A stretch of DNA of 64,000 nt, from assembly GCA_011032825.1 (NCBI GenBank), contig JAADJZ010000007.1, positions 868,001-932,000 on the forward strand, read 5' to 3'. Position 1 is the stretch's first letter. Every line of letters starts with the position of its first letter. A program made the translations under genes and the position numbers. The notes beneath the pieces are model-generated. The model made no database searches. It worked only from the letters and a program-made list of their open reading frames with translations, and had not been told where the DNA came from. This document shows positions 14,101 through 25,458 of the stretch, one piece after another. This DNA is from Massariosphaeria phaeospora. Taxonomy: Eukaryota; Ascomycota; Dothideomycetes; Pleosporales.

Positions 14101-15400
14101 TTAGCAAAGATAAATAGTTACAAACGACACTTAAGCTATATAGCTTATTTAGAAATTACATGCTTTACAAGCATATAGACACTTAAGAATTAACAAAATA
14201 GTTTAACAAATTTTAAACGAGTACTTAATGCTCTACGTACAAAAAACAGTTTAAAAAGTAGTAGGCAACTATTTAAATTGTTTAAAAAACAAACTTAAAA
14301 AACATAAGCTCTACGAATTACTTTAACCGCTAGAACTACTCGCACGCTTATAGATTAGCGTTACAATAAACTTTATAGTAAAGCTTTTAAAATTGTTAAA
14401 ACCTAAATTAGCACGGCTATGCGACTCGATCTTGGTAACTGTAAATTAATTAACTAAAGAATTACATTTTGTACTAACAGAAAAGTTAATTATAGTAAAA
14501 GAAATAGCTTACGAGGTTACAAAGACGCTCGTTGCTAATTACAAATTGCTAAAACAAATTATTACAAACAAAAACAAGCTGTTTACATTAAAGTTTTAGA
14601 ATACGTTTCTAGCCTAGTTAGAAGTTGCAAAGAAGCTATTAACTAGCTTTTACTCGCAAACAAACGGCTAGACAGAACAAACAAACTAAACGCTAAAGTA
14701 GTACCTACGAATGTACACTAACAAGCTGAAAAACAACTAGGTTAAACTTTTGCTAACAGCACAATTAGCATACAATAGCACAAAGTCTACGACGATAGAA
14801 CACTTGCTATACTACGCAAATTATAAATATAAGCTAGTAGCTTATTAAAATCTAAAAAATATTAAAAGCATTTCGCTAGCAGCGAACAACAAGACTTTCA
14901 AAATGCAAAAATTACACAATGAATTAAGCAAATGAATTGCTTAAAAAAACTTTACGACAGCTAAGTTAGCAAACAAGAAAAAACTTAAAGAACCAACTTT
15001 TAAAAAGGGAAATAAAGTTTTCCTCTTACGAAAAAACCTAAAAACTAAACAACTATGCAACAAGTTAGACAACTTTTAAATAAAACTATTTAAAATCTTA
15101 AAAGTTAAAAGACTTGTATTATTTAAACTACAGCTACTTGCAAGCATGCGCATACATCTAGTTTTTTACAAATTACTTTTTAAACTAGCACTACTAAACG
15201 CTGAAGTAGCAACTAATATTAAGCTTAAAAACAAAAAGTACGAAGTCGAGAAAGTTAAGGACCTACAAAAGTTTAAACGTTAGTAGAAATACTTAGTTAA
15301 ATAGCAAAAATAGCTAGAGAGCTAGAATACATAGAAACTAATACGGAATCTTACGAACTGCAAGAAACTAGTACAGAAATACTACTAGCAAAATTTAGAA
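11200..15400 (+). pseudogene. gag-pol relic of element B
   Basis: Fragments of a single chromovirus polyprotein can be followed on plus. A CCHC-like zinc knuckle lies near 11230. RT runs about 12690-13310, with the catalytic YxDD box mutated to YLNN near 13145. RNase H follows at about 13590-13950, then integrase about 14160-14900, where the expected catalytic aspartates read as Asn. A chromodomain sits at about 15229-15390. Stops are nearly all TAG or TAA at positions where relatives have Trp or Gln, and both RT aspartates are Asn (GAC to AAC), so the protein cannot be active. The region 10002-11200 is presumably gag but I could not recognise it. Confidence 0.85.
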
Positions 15401-16154
15401 GCAAAGAATTCAAGTTCTTTAAAAAAGCAGAAAAGTTAAAAGAAAAAAAAGCAAGCAAAGAAAAGTTAGTCTGTAACTAGCCTAAGTTAGTTGAAAGCGT
15501 TTTAAATAGCAGTAGTATAAGACTATCAATAGAAGCTGTACTTTTAGAATTAAAAAAAGCGCTCGACTGCGCTTTTTTAAAACGTTTTATCTTTTTAATC
15601 GTTGCTAGCTTACGAGCAAACAACTTCTTCTCTTTACCTACAGCAGCATTTATTTGAATTTAAAACTAAAGCACGCGTTGACGAGCAGCGCTTAAACAAT
15701 TGCGCACTTTTATCTTTTAAAGCTTAGCAGCACGAAGCTCTTAACGCAAAGAACGCTGTTTTTTAGCAACAGCAGCAAATTCTTTTTAAAAAAAAAAAAA
15801 ACTGCACACTAAGCTAGAAGCAATACAGTCTAAACAAGTTCCTTTAGGCGAAAAAAACACTTTAGACTCTTTAACAAGCAGCAACGACAAGGCTTCGCTA
15901 CAAAGTAATTTATTGTACAAATACGCGCAAAACAAGCGTGCTTACGAATAGTTAACTTCGCAAAAGAAAATACAAAAACCTTAAGCATAGTTAAACTCTA
16001 GAACTTAAAAAAATACAAAAAAAAGTTACAACACGACAAGAATTAAAGTTAACTTACTTTTATACAAAAAGGCACTTTTAATGCAAAGCGCAAAAAGAAC
16101 TAGCACAGCATAGTAGAACAGCTATTAAGACAATATTCTTAAAGAGAAAGATAA

Positions 16155-16664
16155 TGTTACAAACAAAAACAAACTAGGTATTGTAAACTAAGCAACGACG
16201 TAGAAAAGTTGTTAAAGCTTGCAAGTTTGCAAGACAAAAGTACAGCAACGCGCAAAGTAAAATTAAGTTAGCAAAAGTTACGTAATGCGCTACGTGCGCT
16301 ACAAAGTAATACAAAATTTTAGCACGTAGCACACTAAGCAGCGGTTGCTACAGGCGCTACAAACGCTACGGCGTAGCAAAACGTAGCAAGCAAAGCAAAA
16401 CGCTTTTAGCAAAGAATTATAGAACTATATAGATTAGCAGAATTTTCTTTACAGTTTAGATTTTTTGTAGTTAACTTTCTTAAGTACATTTTATACATAG
16501 ATTAAATCTATAGGCAATAGATTATTACTTTGTTATTCTATCTAGAATAAAATTGAGATTGTTTTTTTTGTTGTTATTAAGCTTTTCGAACACAGAACAA
16601 TTCCTTAGGCGGAATCTTCGAGTCTAATCAAAATTACCTTCGGTAAAAGAAACTTCTAATAACA
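16155..16664 (+). repeat. 3' LTR of element B
   Basis: 510 bp, the partner of 9491-10001, beginning TGTTAC and ending AACA, followed at once by the TTAAC duplication. It retains the GCTAC pentamer cluster (about 16286-16388). Confidence 0.92.
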
Positions 16665-16825
16665 TTAACATTAGCTAGCGTTAAGTACAAACTTAACACT
16701 TGCGCTTAGCAAGCGTATATAACTTAGCTTAAAAATACAAACTTATACACTTTAACAACTTTAACAACTTTAACAAAAGCAAACTAATTAACAAACAGTT
16801 AAAGTATAGCAAAAAAACAAAAACT

Positions 16826-19800
16826 TGCTATAATTATAGCAAACTAGGCTACATCTCTAGTAACTGTTACTAAAAAAACAAAGTTGTTTAATAGTTAAAC
16901 GTACTGTTTAATGCTACAAGTAGTATTAATAAAAAATAAAAAGTAATTACTTTTATAAATGTTAAGAGTTAGAGAAAACAGTTGCTTAAAAAAATAAGTT
17001 TAGCTAAAAAAAAATTGCTTTGCAACAATACTAGCTTTTTAATAAACAAAAAATATAACTTACTAGATAAACAACTAAATCCACTAAATACTACAGAACA
17101 TAGAAATTAGATTATTAGAAAAAAACAAGTACAAAGAATCTATTAATCTAACACTTTACTCTAAGACAATGTACCTAATTACAACAAAGCAGTATAAAAA
17201 TATTTTAACAAGCTTAACTAATAGCTTACAAAGAAAAATAAACAAGAAATCTATTAAAAGCTTAAAAAAGCAAAACGCTTTAAAAAAAACATTTTACTTT
17301 TAAATCTAAACAAATTAGCTACTAAAAAACACTAGCACGATAAAGTAGCAAAAAAATCTTAACAATGCTTTAGAAAGAAACGCAACGACGCGAACCTCTA
17401 CAAACTACAGTACTACCTAGACTACTAAAATCTAAAACACGCAAAAATGTTATAGATAGTGTGCTTTTACAATTACTATTTTACTTACTACTTAAATAAG
17501 CAAAGCACAAAATAGTTTTTTAAAAGAAAAAGCTAATTTTGCTCTTAAAAGTAGTTTAACTGCAAAAACAATACTTGCGAATACTACTTATAAAACAAAC
17601 GCGACATACTGCACTTTTTTAAAAAAAACAACTTAGCAAAACTGCTCGCGATGCAAATGCTTGTAAACAACAACTGTATTTAGGCTTAATAGCAAACTTG
17701 CTTACACTCTAACTGCGCACAGCATTAAACTTTTAAAAAAGCTAATAGATTTAGTATAGATTTTTTTTTAAGCTAGCAACGCTTAACTTTAGAGTTAGAC
17801 AAATTAACGTAATTAACCTAGTAGAACAAATTAAGCTTTTAGTAAAACTTAACGGTTACTTAATAAAAGCCTTAATCGACATAAAAGCACAGAATAACTT
17901 TGTTTTTGCTTAAACAGTGTTTGTAGCTAGTTTACACTTACTAAAAAAACAATAGCTTTATTTACTTGCTAGTGCTAACGAATAGCTTATACAAGCGCAA
18001 CTAGTAGTTACATACAAAATAAGTAACATACTATTGCACATTAAACAACACTAAAAAAAGTTAGCTTTTAACGTTTTTAAACTAGCTATTTACAACATTA
18101 TTTTAAAACTTTTTTAGTTAAAAAAGCATAATTCTTAAATTAACTAAAAAAAGAACACGCTTTTACTAGAGTGTTGCAAAAATAGTGCTTCTAACACTAT
18201 GCCTGCGCATTAGCAAAGTTTAATAGCAAATAAAAAAACAATTAACGTAATTGCATTAACAAAAGATAGCTTTAAAATATAAAAGTTTAACTTAACAAAT
18301 ACTAACTTAAAGCCTTTAAATTAACAAGTTAAAGTAAAAAAAAAAATTAGCGCACTTTTAAGAATACTCTACAAGTACAAAAAGTTTAAATATTTCTTTT
18401 AAAAAGTAGTAGATGCAAAAGCATTACTAAAATACAAACTTTAAAACTACAAAATTGTTTTACAAAAAAAAAAACAACTAACTTTTAACTTAATATATAG
18501 ACTATTAAAAAAAAAGTTAAGCACACTTCGCAATTACATTAAAAATAACTTAAAAAAAAGTTACATACAACTATTATAGTTACTTGCAAAATACTTAATT
18601 ATTTTTGTACTAAAAAAAAACAGCGTACTACGACTATGTGTTAACTATTAAAAGCTTAACAATATTACAGTTAAAAATTAATGCTTTTTACTAAATATTA
18701 TAGAATTACAAGATTAATTATTTTACGCAAAAGCTTTTACAGCGCTTAACTTACAAAATAGTTACTACTTTATTAAAATTAAAAAAAGTAAAAAATTAAA
18801 AACAGCGTTTTAAACAAGATACGAATATTACAAATACACTATTATGCTATTTAAGCTTACAAATGCTTTAGCAACTTTTTAAGAGCTTATTAACAATATG
18901 TTAAAAATGCACTTAAATATCTTTGTTGTTGCCTATTTAAACAACATTTTTATTTATTTTAAAACTTAAAAGAACTATGTAAAACATGTTAAAACAGTAC
19001 TAAAGTGCTTTAACAAGTTTAACTTTTAACTTAAACTAAAAAAGTGCAAATTTTACAAGCGCAAAGTTGCATTTTTTAGATACATAGTAAAAGCGAACGA
19101 AGTACGCATAAGCAAAAACAAAATTAAAGTAGTTAAAAAATAGCTACAACTTAAAAACGTTAAGGAAATACAATTTTTTTTAAAGTTTTTAAACTTTAAT
19201 TGCTAGTTTATTAAAAATTACTTAAAAATTGCTATACTTTTAACAAAACTTACGCGAAAAAATACAGCCTTCGCATAAAGCAAAAAAGTAAAAAAAGCTT
19301 TTTAACAGCTTAAAAACGCAAGTATTAGTTTACTATGCTTTTAAATATTTTAAGCAAAACAACTTTTACGCTTTAAAACTAACGCGTTAGATTTTGCGCT
19401 AAAAAAATGTGCTAGCTAATTGCACAAAGACAAATAGCACTTTATTGCTTACTACTTACGCAAGTTTTTAAGACTTAAAAAATAATACAACGTGCATAAT
19501 AAAAAGCTGCTAGCTATTATTGCATACTTACAGCATTAGAGAGTCTACGCAAAAAGCTGCTTAAAACTTACAATATTTACAAATTACAAAAACTTAGTTA
19601 ATTTTACAACTACTAAAGTACTTAACTGAAAATAAGTTAGATAGTTAAAAATGCTAGGCTAGTATAAGTTTAAAATTGTGTACACACTAAAAAAAAACAA
19701 CAGCAAAGCTAACGCTTTTAGCTAACAACATAATATTGCTAAAACAAAGAAAATTATTAACACCGCAATACTTAAAGTTAACTAAAACAAATTACTAAAA

Positions 19801-21115
19801 CTAGCTAGAGAGTTAAACGTGCTTTTAAAAACTACAATTATAGTTTTAAAAAAATTGCAAAAAGCAATTATACAACAACATTACAATAACCTAGTTTACA
19901 GTTACTTTAAAATAACACGAATAATAAAACTTATTAAGCAAAACTACAAGTTTAGCAGAATAAAAAACAAAGTTACTGCAATTGTTAAAAAATGTATAAA
20001 CTATTAGAAAAATAAACATAGTACCTACGTACAATACAAAAAAATGCAAGCTTTAAAACTACTAAACAAGCTTTAAACTAACATTTTTATAAATTTTAAA
20101 ATAAAATTGCTTTTGTTAAAAGACTTTGCTATAGAAATAGCTTACAACGCTATTATAGTTATAGTCAACTAATTTACTAAGTACGTAAAAATAGTACTTT
20201 TTAAGAATACGTATACTGCGCAACAACTAGAATTTATTTTTTTAAACCAACTTATCTAATACTATGAAATACTCAAATTAATTATTAATAACAAAAACAA
20301 GCTTTTTACATTAAACTATTAAACAACTTTGTTAGCTGCAATTAGAATAAAACGCAAGCTATTAACAGCGTATTATCTACTAACAAATAAGTAAATAGAA
20401 AAAACAAATTAAACTATAAAAACATATCTAAAGATATACAGCAACAAATAACAAACTAATTAAATAAAGCTTTTACTAATAGCATAGCTAGCGTATAATA
20501 GCAAGTTGTTTAAGTTTACAAAATAAACACTTTACTACGCAAATTACAAAAAACACTTACATTTTTTCAAAAGAACATTTTTAAGCGCAAAAGCTAAAAC
20601 TGCTACAAAAGTAGTAGAGAAACTTAAAAAAACACATAAGTTACTACGAAGTAAACTTAAAATAGCGCAACGCTAAAGCATTTTATATGTTAATTAAAAA
20701 CAAAAAATAGCACTTTAGCTAAAGAGAGAGAATAGAGTTTATCTCTTTACAAAGAATTTGCGCACTAAACGACCAAGCAAAAGTCTAAACAACGTTAAAG
20801 TTAAACTATTTTTAATATTAAAACAACGAAGCCTAGTTAATTACAAATTAAACTTGCTTAAAGACGCAAAGATCTACTTAGTATTTTACATATTTTTGTT
20901 AAAACTAGCTAACTTACAAACGCTACTCTAGCGAACTTTTCGCTATAAAACTAAAAAAAAAAACGAATTTAAAGTTAAAAAAATTATTACACACTAAGTT
21001 GTAGACAACTAGAAAGAATACCTAGTTAAATAGTTAAGCTACCTAGATAGCAAGAATACATAGAAACTAGGCACAAATTTTACAAACTATCGCTAGCTCT
21101 TGGCACAGCATTATC
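16826..21115 (+). pseudogene. gag-pol relic of family A, plus copy
   Basis: The reading resumes after element B. A gag zinc knuckle (16826-16870) keeps its spacing, but one Cys and the His read as Tyr. An aspartic protease motif lies near 17870. RT covers about 18560-19060, with YxDD read as YLNN near 18935. RNase H follows at about 19300-19560. Integrase spans about 19790-20560, its zinc-binding part being the open segment 19819-20007. A chromodomain lies at about 20955-21115. The rest up to the 3' LTR has no recognised product. All frames are broken by transition-type stops and several short indels. Confidence 0.85.
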
Positions 21116-21642
21116 AAAACTAGTTAAGTACAACAAAACGTTGCTTTTTTATACCTCGTTGCTAAGACTATCTAGCGCACTTTAGGTAAAAGAAAATATT
21201 GCTAGACTATTAGAAAAACTCGCAGTTGCTTTTTGCTATTCTAGCAACGAGATGCTAGCTTTTTTAACTGCGATAGCTTTCGCTGTACGCTTTGCATTTT
21301 CGCGCAACGCTTGCTTAACTTTTACTACTTTTTTTTTACTACTTCTAGCTAAGCTTAAAGACGCTTGCGCTTCTAACGAATAAGCACCTATTTATTTTCT
21401 AAAATCCAAATATTATAGTTCTTAAGATTTTGACGATTATACTTATTACACTATTTTAAACAAACATGCACTTTGCAAACTAAGCTTGCAAAACAACAGC
21501 TTTAGCAAGCAACAAGCATAATGTTTTTAAACAAGTTAATAAATATTGCAAAGTTAAAACGTTGTGTAGTACTGTTAGAAAAAAAAGCTTTTAGCATAGC
21601 AAAAAGAAGCTTCAAAAACAAAGCATAGAAAGAAAAAAATAG

Positions 21643-22113
21643 TGTTACAATTAATAATCTGCTAAGCTGCTAAAAGAAAAAAATGCTTTTACTTTAGCGC
21701 TTAAAGTAATAGAGCATGGTTATACCTTAAGTAAGCTTAGCACGTAAGCTAAGAACTTCTCTCGACAACATAGCTTCTCTATATGCTTTTTTTAATCTTA
21801 CGCTTTCTATAGCACTTTAAGAGCAAGAAATTAAAGTGCTTTTATTAATCTGCTAGCTTTGCGAGAGCAAGGAGATTATACAAAGCACGCCTACGTATAT
21901 AGTCAAAACAATAAACCTTTATAGCTTATTGTCTTTAATTTTAATTACTTAAGTTAACTTTTACTTTGACTTTTATACTCTTTGCAGAACGAAGCTTGCT
22001 ACTACTTTAGTATTAAACGCTATACAACTCTCTTAGTCTATCGAACTTACTTAATTTCCAAGAACTAACCTAAGCTTAATAAACGACTTTTCTAAGTTCG
22101 CTTAGCTTTTACA
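21643..22113 (+). repeat. 3' LTR of family A, plus copy
   Basis: 471 bp with TG...CA ends, matching 8359-8832. It is less mutated than that partner and keeps TG at its start. An A/G-rich run (about 21628-21640) precedes it and may be the polypurine tract. Confidence 0.88.
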
Positions 22114-22118
22114 GTTGT

Positions 22119-24060
22119 ACAAAGGTTAATGCGAAAAAGTTGTACTAGGCTAGAATTTAATCGCGAGATTCTGCTCTTTATAAAACGCTATTACTAACGA
22201 GCTATCAAAGCTCGCTACGTTTTAGTACTTCTAATATTTAGGTTGCAAACTAAAGCTTTGCTTTTTTTAGTCGCTTGCTTTAGAAAGTGCACTAATCGAA
22301 CAAACATAAAGCTTTGCATTAGAACTATTTAAAGTTTAAGCAAACTTTGCTGCGTTTTCTATAGCTACTTTAGCATAGTTTAGTTTATTTAGGTTCTTTA
22401 TGCTTCTAAAAAGCATACAGCAACGCGAATAGTTTAACTTCGACTAAAACTAATCTATTTAAGAAAGTTCGAGATACATCGAAAGCTTTTTAAGATTAGC
22501 TACTACAAAAGAAATTCTATAGGTTTGTACCTTGCTTTTAAAATTTGTAATGCAAACTTCTACTACAGTACAACTATAAATAGTGTAACCTAATTTACTT
22601 AGCAATATAAAAAAGATATTAGAAATTAGTTCAAGTACTAGATTTTATTCTTTCGCTACGATAGCTAAAAGAACATTAAAATAAGCTCTACTATCTACGA
22701 TTGCTTTTAAGTTTTTTAAACTCTTAATCTCTGCTAACGCAGTAAGAAACGTTGGGTTTTTGCTTGTTAGCATTTTACGAAAAGTGCTTACTTTCTTTAA
22801 CTATAACAAGTTAATATAGGCTACAAAGTAAAAAGCTAATTCTTTAAGCTTTTGCTTTTTTTTTTCTTTTCTCAAAGTAAGCGTTTTTCTTTGCTTTGTT
22901 AGAGTAAGTAGAAACAAAATAGCCTAGTTTGTTACATGCGTAGCAAACTAGCTCGTTAGAACCTTTGTTTTTTTTGTTATTACTTTTCTTAAGCTTAAAG
23001 CGGCCGTTGCGTTTCTTTTTGTGCTATTTGGCATTAGAATAAGTTAATCTATGTTCTATTAGCAACGCGGCTTGCTTCTTGTCTTTTTTAGTTTTTCTTT
23101 AGATTTTACTATTCTGTTGAAAGTTACAATAGATGTAATTAGCTTCTTGCTCTACTTAGTAGAGAGTAGTACAACTTTGCAGCAAAAAGTAACGTAGTTG
23201 CTTTTTTACTTTTTCAAGAAGTGCTGCGGTAAAGTTTGCTGCTATGCTAAATAAGCTTGTTTAGTTAATCTTAGTTCAAAGAAGTTAAAGAAGTAGAAGT
23301 AGGTTAAAAGAAGTTTAAAATAGCTTCTAACGTAAAGCTTTAATAGAATTGTATACTTGCTACTTACGTTTTTTAAAAGTGCTTAAAGTACCTAACATTT
23401 GTTTCTTAAGCAATGCCTAAGTAGAGGACTATAGAAAAAATCGCATTCTTTTATAAATCTTATAGGTTTTCTAGAGCGTACAAAAGTTTTCGGTAACATA
23501 CGTTAACTTAAAGAAAACCTTTTAAAGTTTGCTAAAAAAGTCGAAGCTTTTTGTGTAGTAGCCTTCGCAATTGCGAACTTATTAGTTGTAGTTTACGCGA
23601 TTTTTCTTTAAATAGCAGTGTAGTAGCTTAAAGCGAAGCAAATTAACTTAGTTGAAAATAGTTTGAGCAAGTGCTAGCACGACTAGTTGCCTAATAGCTT
23701 TAGCAAGCGCCGTTTTGTTTTCGTTCTAGTATAAAGCCTTTAACGCTTTAAAGCGAATAAGTTCTGTACAGTTCTACTTATTCTGCTACTAAGTTTTTAG
23801 CTTGTTAAAAGCTCGCTTCGTAGAGAGGTTTAATAGTGCGTTGTTATTCTTATCGTTTAAAAGTAAAGTGTTGGGATTTCTTTTGAAGCGAACTAGGTTA
23901 TTCTAGCCTAGTTCGGCGCTAGAAGCGCAACTACGCTTTAAAACGTTAGCACTATTACTAATCTAAACTTCTTTATTAGCATTTTTATTCTATTTGGTTT
24001 TATCTACTACTAGAAGTTAGAGAGTGCTTGGTTGCATAATAGAACCTTTATCTAGGTGTC
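22119..24060 (-). pseudogene. Gypsy-type gag-protease relic
   Basis: On minus, a zinc knuckle is readable at 22904-22945 (C-x2-C-x4-H-x4-C spacing, with His and the last Cys now Tyr), preceded by a basic stretch. Downstream, near 22430-22500, wording typical of the end of a retroviral-type aspartic protease follows (hydrophobic strand, then a Leu-Ser-Trp-like motif with Trp now a stop). The region further right (to about 24060) is probably gag but is only weakly recognisable. No RT follows on the left, because the plus copy of A begins at 8359 and ends at 22113 and the sequence beyond it (element C) is in the opposite orientation. The element is therefore truncated or was rearranged. GA and TC dinucleotides are more frequent here than in A. 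Confidence 0.6.
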
Positions 24061-24953
24061 TTAGAAGCAACGTAGCTTAATTGTTAAATAAACTAAACAT
24101 TGTAAACGAGGTAATTAATCTATTAAAAGTATTTTAATAAAGCAATTTGAATGTAAGACTGCGTTTAATCGTAGGTTTAATAATACTTAAAATAGATTAA
24201 TAGTATAGTAATGAAAATAGTATATTCGTGTAAAAGAAACGAATTGCTGTCTTAGTAGCAATTTAGTGCGAAGTACTTTTAAAAGCTTTGCAAAGAACTA
24301 GTCTAGCTCGTTATAGCCTACAGTAGCTATTAATTAAAAAAAAACAAATACGTAAAGCTACTTGGTTTTATAGTATCGTTAAGAACACTATAACTAGCAA
24401 TAAAAGAATTAATTAAGCCTATTGTAGCCTATATCGCAAGCGAAAACTCTATTCTAATTAACGCTACAGAATAGTTAATTTTCTTTGCTAGCTTAGTTTC
24501 GCTCGACGCTTTTATTTCTAACGCAAAACAAAGAGTTTTCTTGCGCGCCTGCTTTTCTGCTTGCTTTAGAATCTTCTTATTTTGCAGCAAACAATTTATT
24601 ACTTTTGCTAACAATTTTTTATTTTTATTTACTTTCTTTTTATACTTATTACGAGTACGATCTAACAACTTCTACGACATGTTAACACACGCTTAACTTA
24701 AACGCGTGTACTTAGCGCACTTTAAACAAAAATCTAGCATAACAAAACAATCTAAGCCTTGCAAGAAACAATAATTACAAGCAATTTTAGCAAGTGTATT
24801 AGCTTAACAGATTTTAGAGCTAAGACGAAAGCAACGATAAGTTAACGAAAACATCGCAAGTTGCTACTAGCTAGATGCGAAGTAACTCTAGCTACTTGTA
24901 CAAAATAAGCAGCTTCTACAATTCAAAAACGAATTATTAAAAAAAAAGAATAA
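24061..24953. other. Degenerate sequence left of the divergent LTR
   Basis: AT-rich sequence without a recognised product. A 79-codon open stretch on minus (24429-24668) is lysine-rich and resembles the non-conserved tail regions after the chromodomains of A and B, so this may be the 3' end of another element whose 3' LTR is 24954-25382. That is inference from position and texture only. Confidence 0.4.
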
Positions 24954-25382
24954 TGTTACGATTTAGTATTACAACTAGGCTTAGCGCGAAGCGCTTAGGT
25001 TATAAGCTACTAATAAAGTTACATAGCAAGCTAATTGAACTTTAGTTACGTAACTGCTTATTAGTAAGCGCTTAAGAATAAGCACGCTTAATAGTAAGCG
25101 CTTAGCAATAAGCACTACTTAGTAGTAAACGCTTAAGAATAAGTAAAAACACTTTTTAGTATATAAACTTAAAGAAACAACGCACTTTTACAGTTGTTGT
25201 TTTTAATTTTACAATTTACAAGTTAACTTTTACTTTAACTTTTATACTCTTTGCAGAACGAAGCTTGCTACTGCCTTAGTATTAAACGCTATACAACTTT
25301 TCTAGTCTATTGAACTTACTTATTTCTCAAGAACTAACCTAAGCTTAATAAACAACTTTTTTAAGTTCGCTTAGCTTTTACA
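24954..25382 (+). repeat. Divergent family-A-like LTR
   Basis: 429 bp from TGTTAC to ACA. The last 180 bp or so are nearly the same as the end of the family A LTRs (shared from about 25200 on). The first 240 bp are unrelated to them and carry an array of roughly 10-base units of the AAGCGCTTA/AATAAGCA type (about 25055-25145). It could be a solo LTR or the 3' LTR of an element lying to its left. No matching partner is in the window. Confidence 0.7.
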
Positions 25383-25458
25383 CTAACTTTAACCTACGCT
25401 TTGATTACTTTAACTTAACTTTAACTTTAGGTTTATGCGACTCTAACTTAACTTATAC

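Larger units (their letters stand above)
9491..16664 (+). mobile_element. Ty3/Gypsy chromovirus B, complete, nested in family A
   Basis: A 7.17-kb element with 511-bp and 510-bp LTRs in direct orientation. It is flanked on both sides by the 5-bp sequence TTAAC (9486-9490 and 16665-16669), a perfect target duplication. Joining the flanks recreates the family A sequence found uninterrupted in the minus copy around 3940-3975, so the insertion is certain. The interior encodes a broken gag-pol. A purine-rich stretch (16141-16150) lies just before the 3' LTR and may be the polypurine tract. The two LTRs differ mainly by transitions, as expected if C-to-T mutation and not random drift separated them. 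Confidence 0.93.
8359..22113 (+). mobile_element. Ty3/Gypsy family A retrotransposon, full-length plus copy interrupted by element B
   Basis: The element runs from LTR 8359-8832 to LTR 21643-22113. Without the inserted B element (9491-16664 plus one 5-bp duplication) it would be about 6.6 kb, normal for a fungal Gypsy element. Domain order on plus is gag zinc knuckle, protease, RT, RNase H, integrase, chromodomain, which is the chromovirus order. The flanks are GCTAC (8354-8358) and GTTGT (22114-22118). They are not identical but differ only by transitions, so they could be a mutated target duplication. Alternatively the two ends may come from recombination between elements, because the sequences outside the two LTRs do not obviously belong together. 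Confidence 0.88.

Noticed and set aside
25055..25145. Short repeat array considered as CRISPR
   Set aside because: Units of about 10 bases without regular spacers, inside an LTR of a fungal element.
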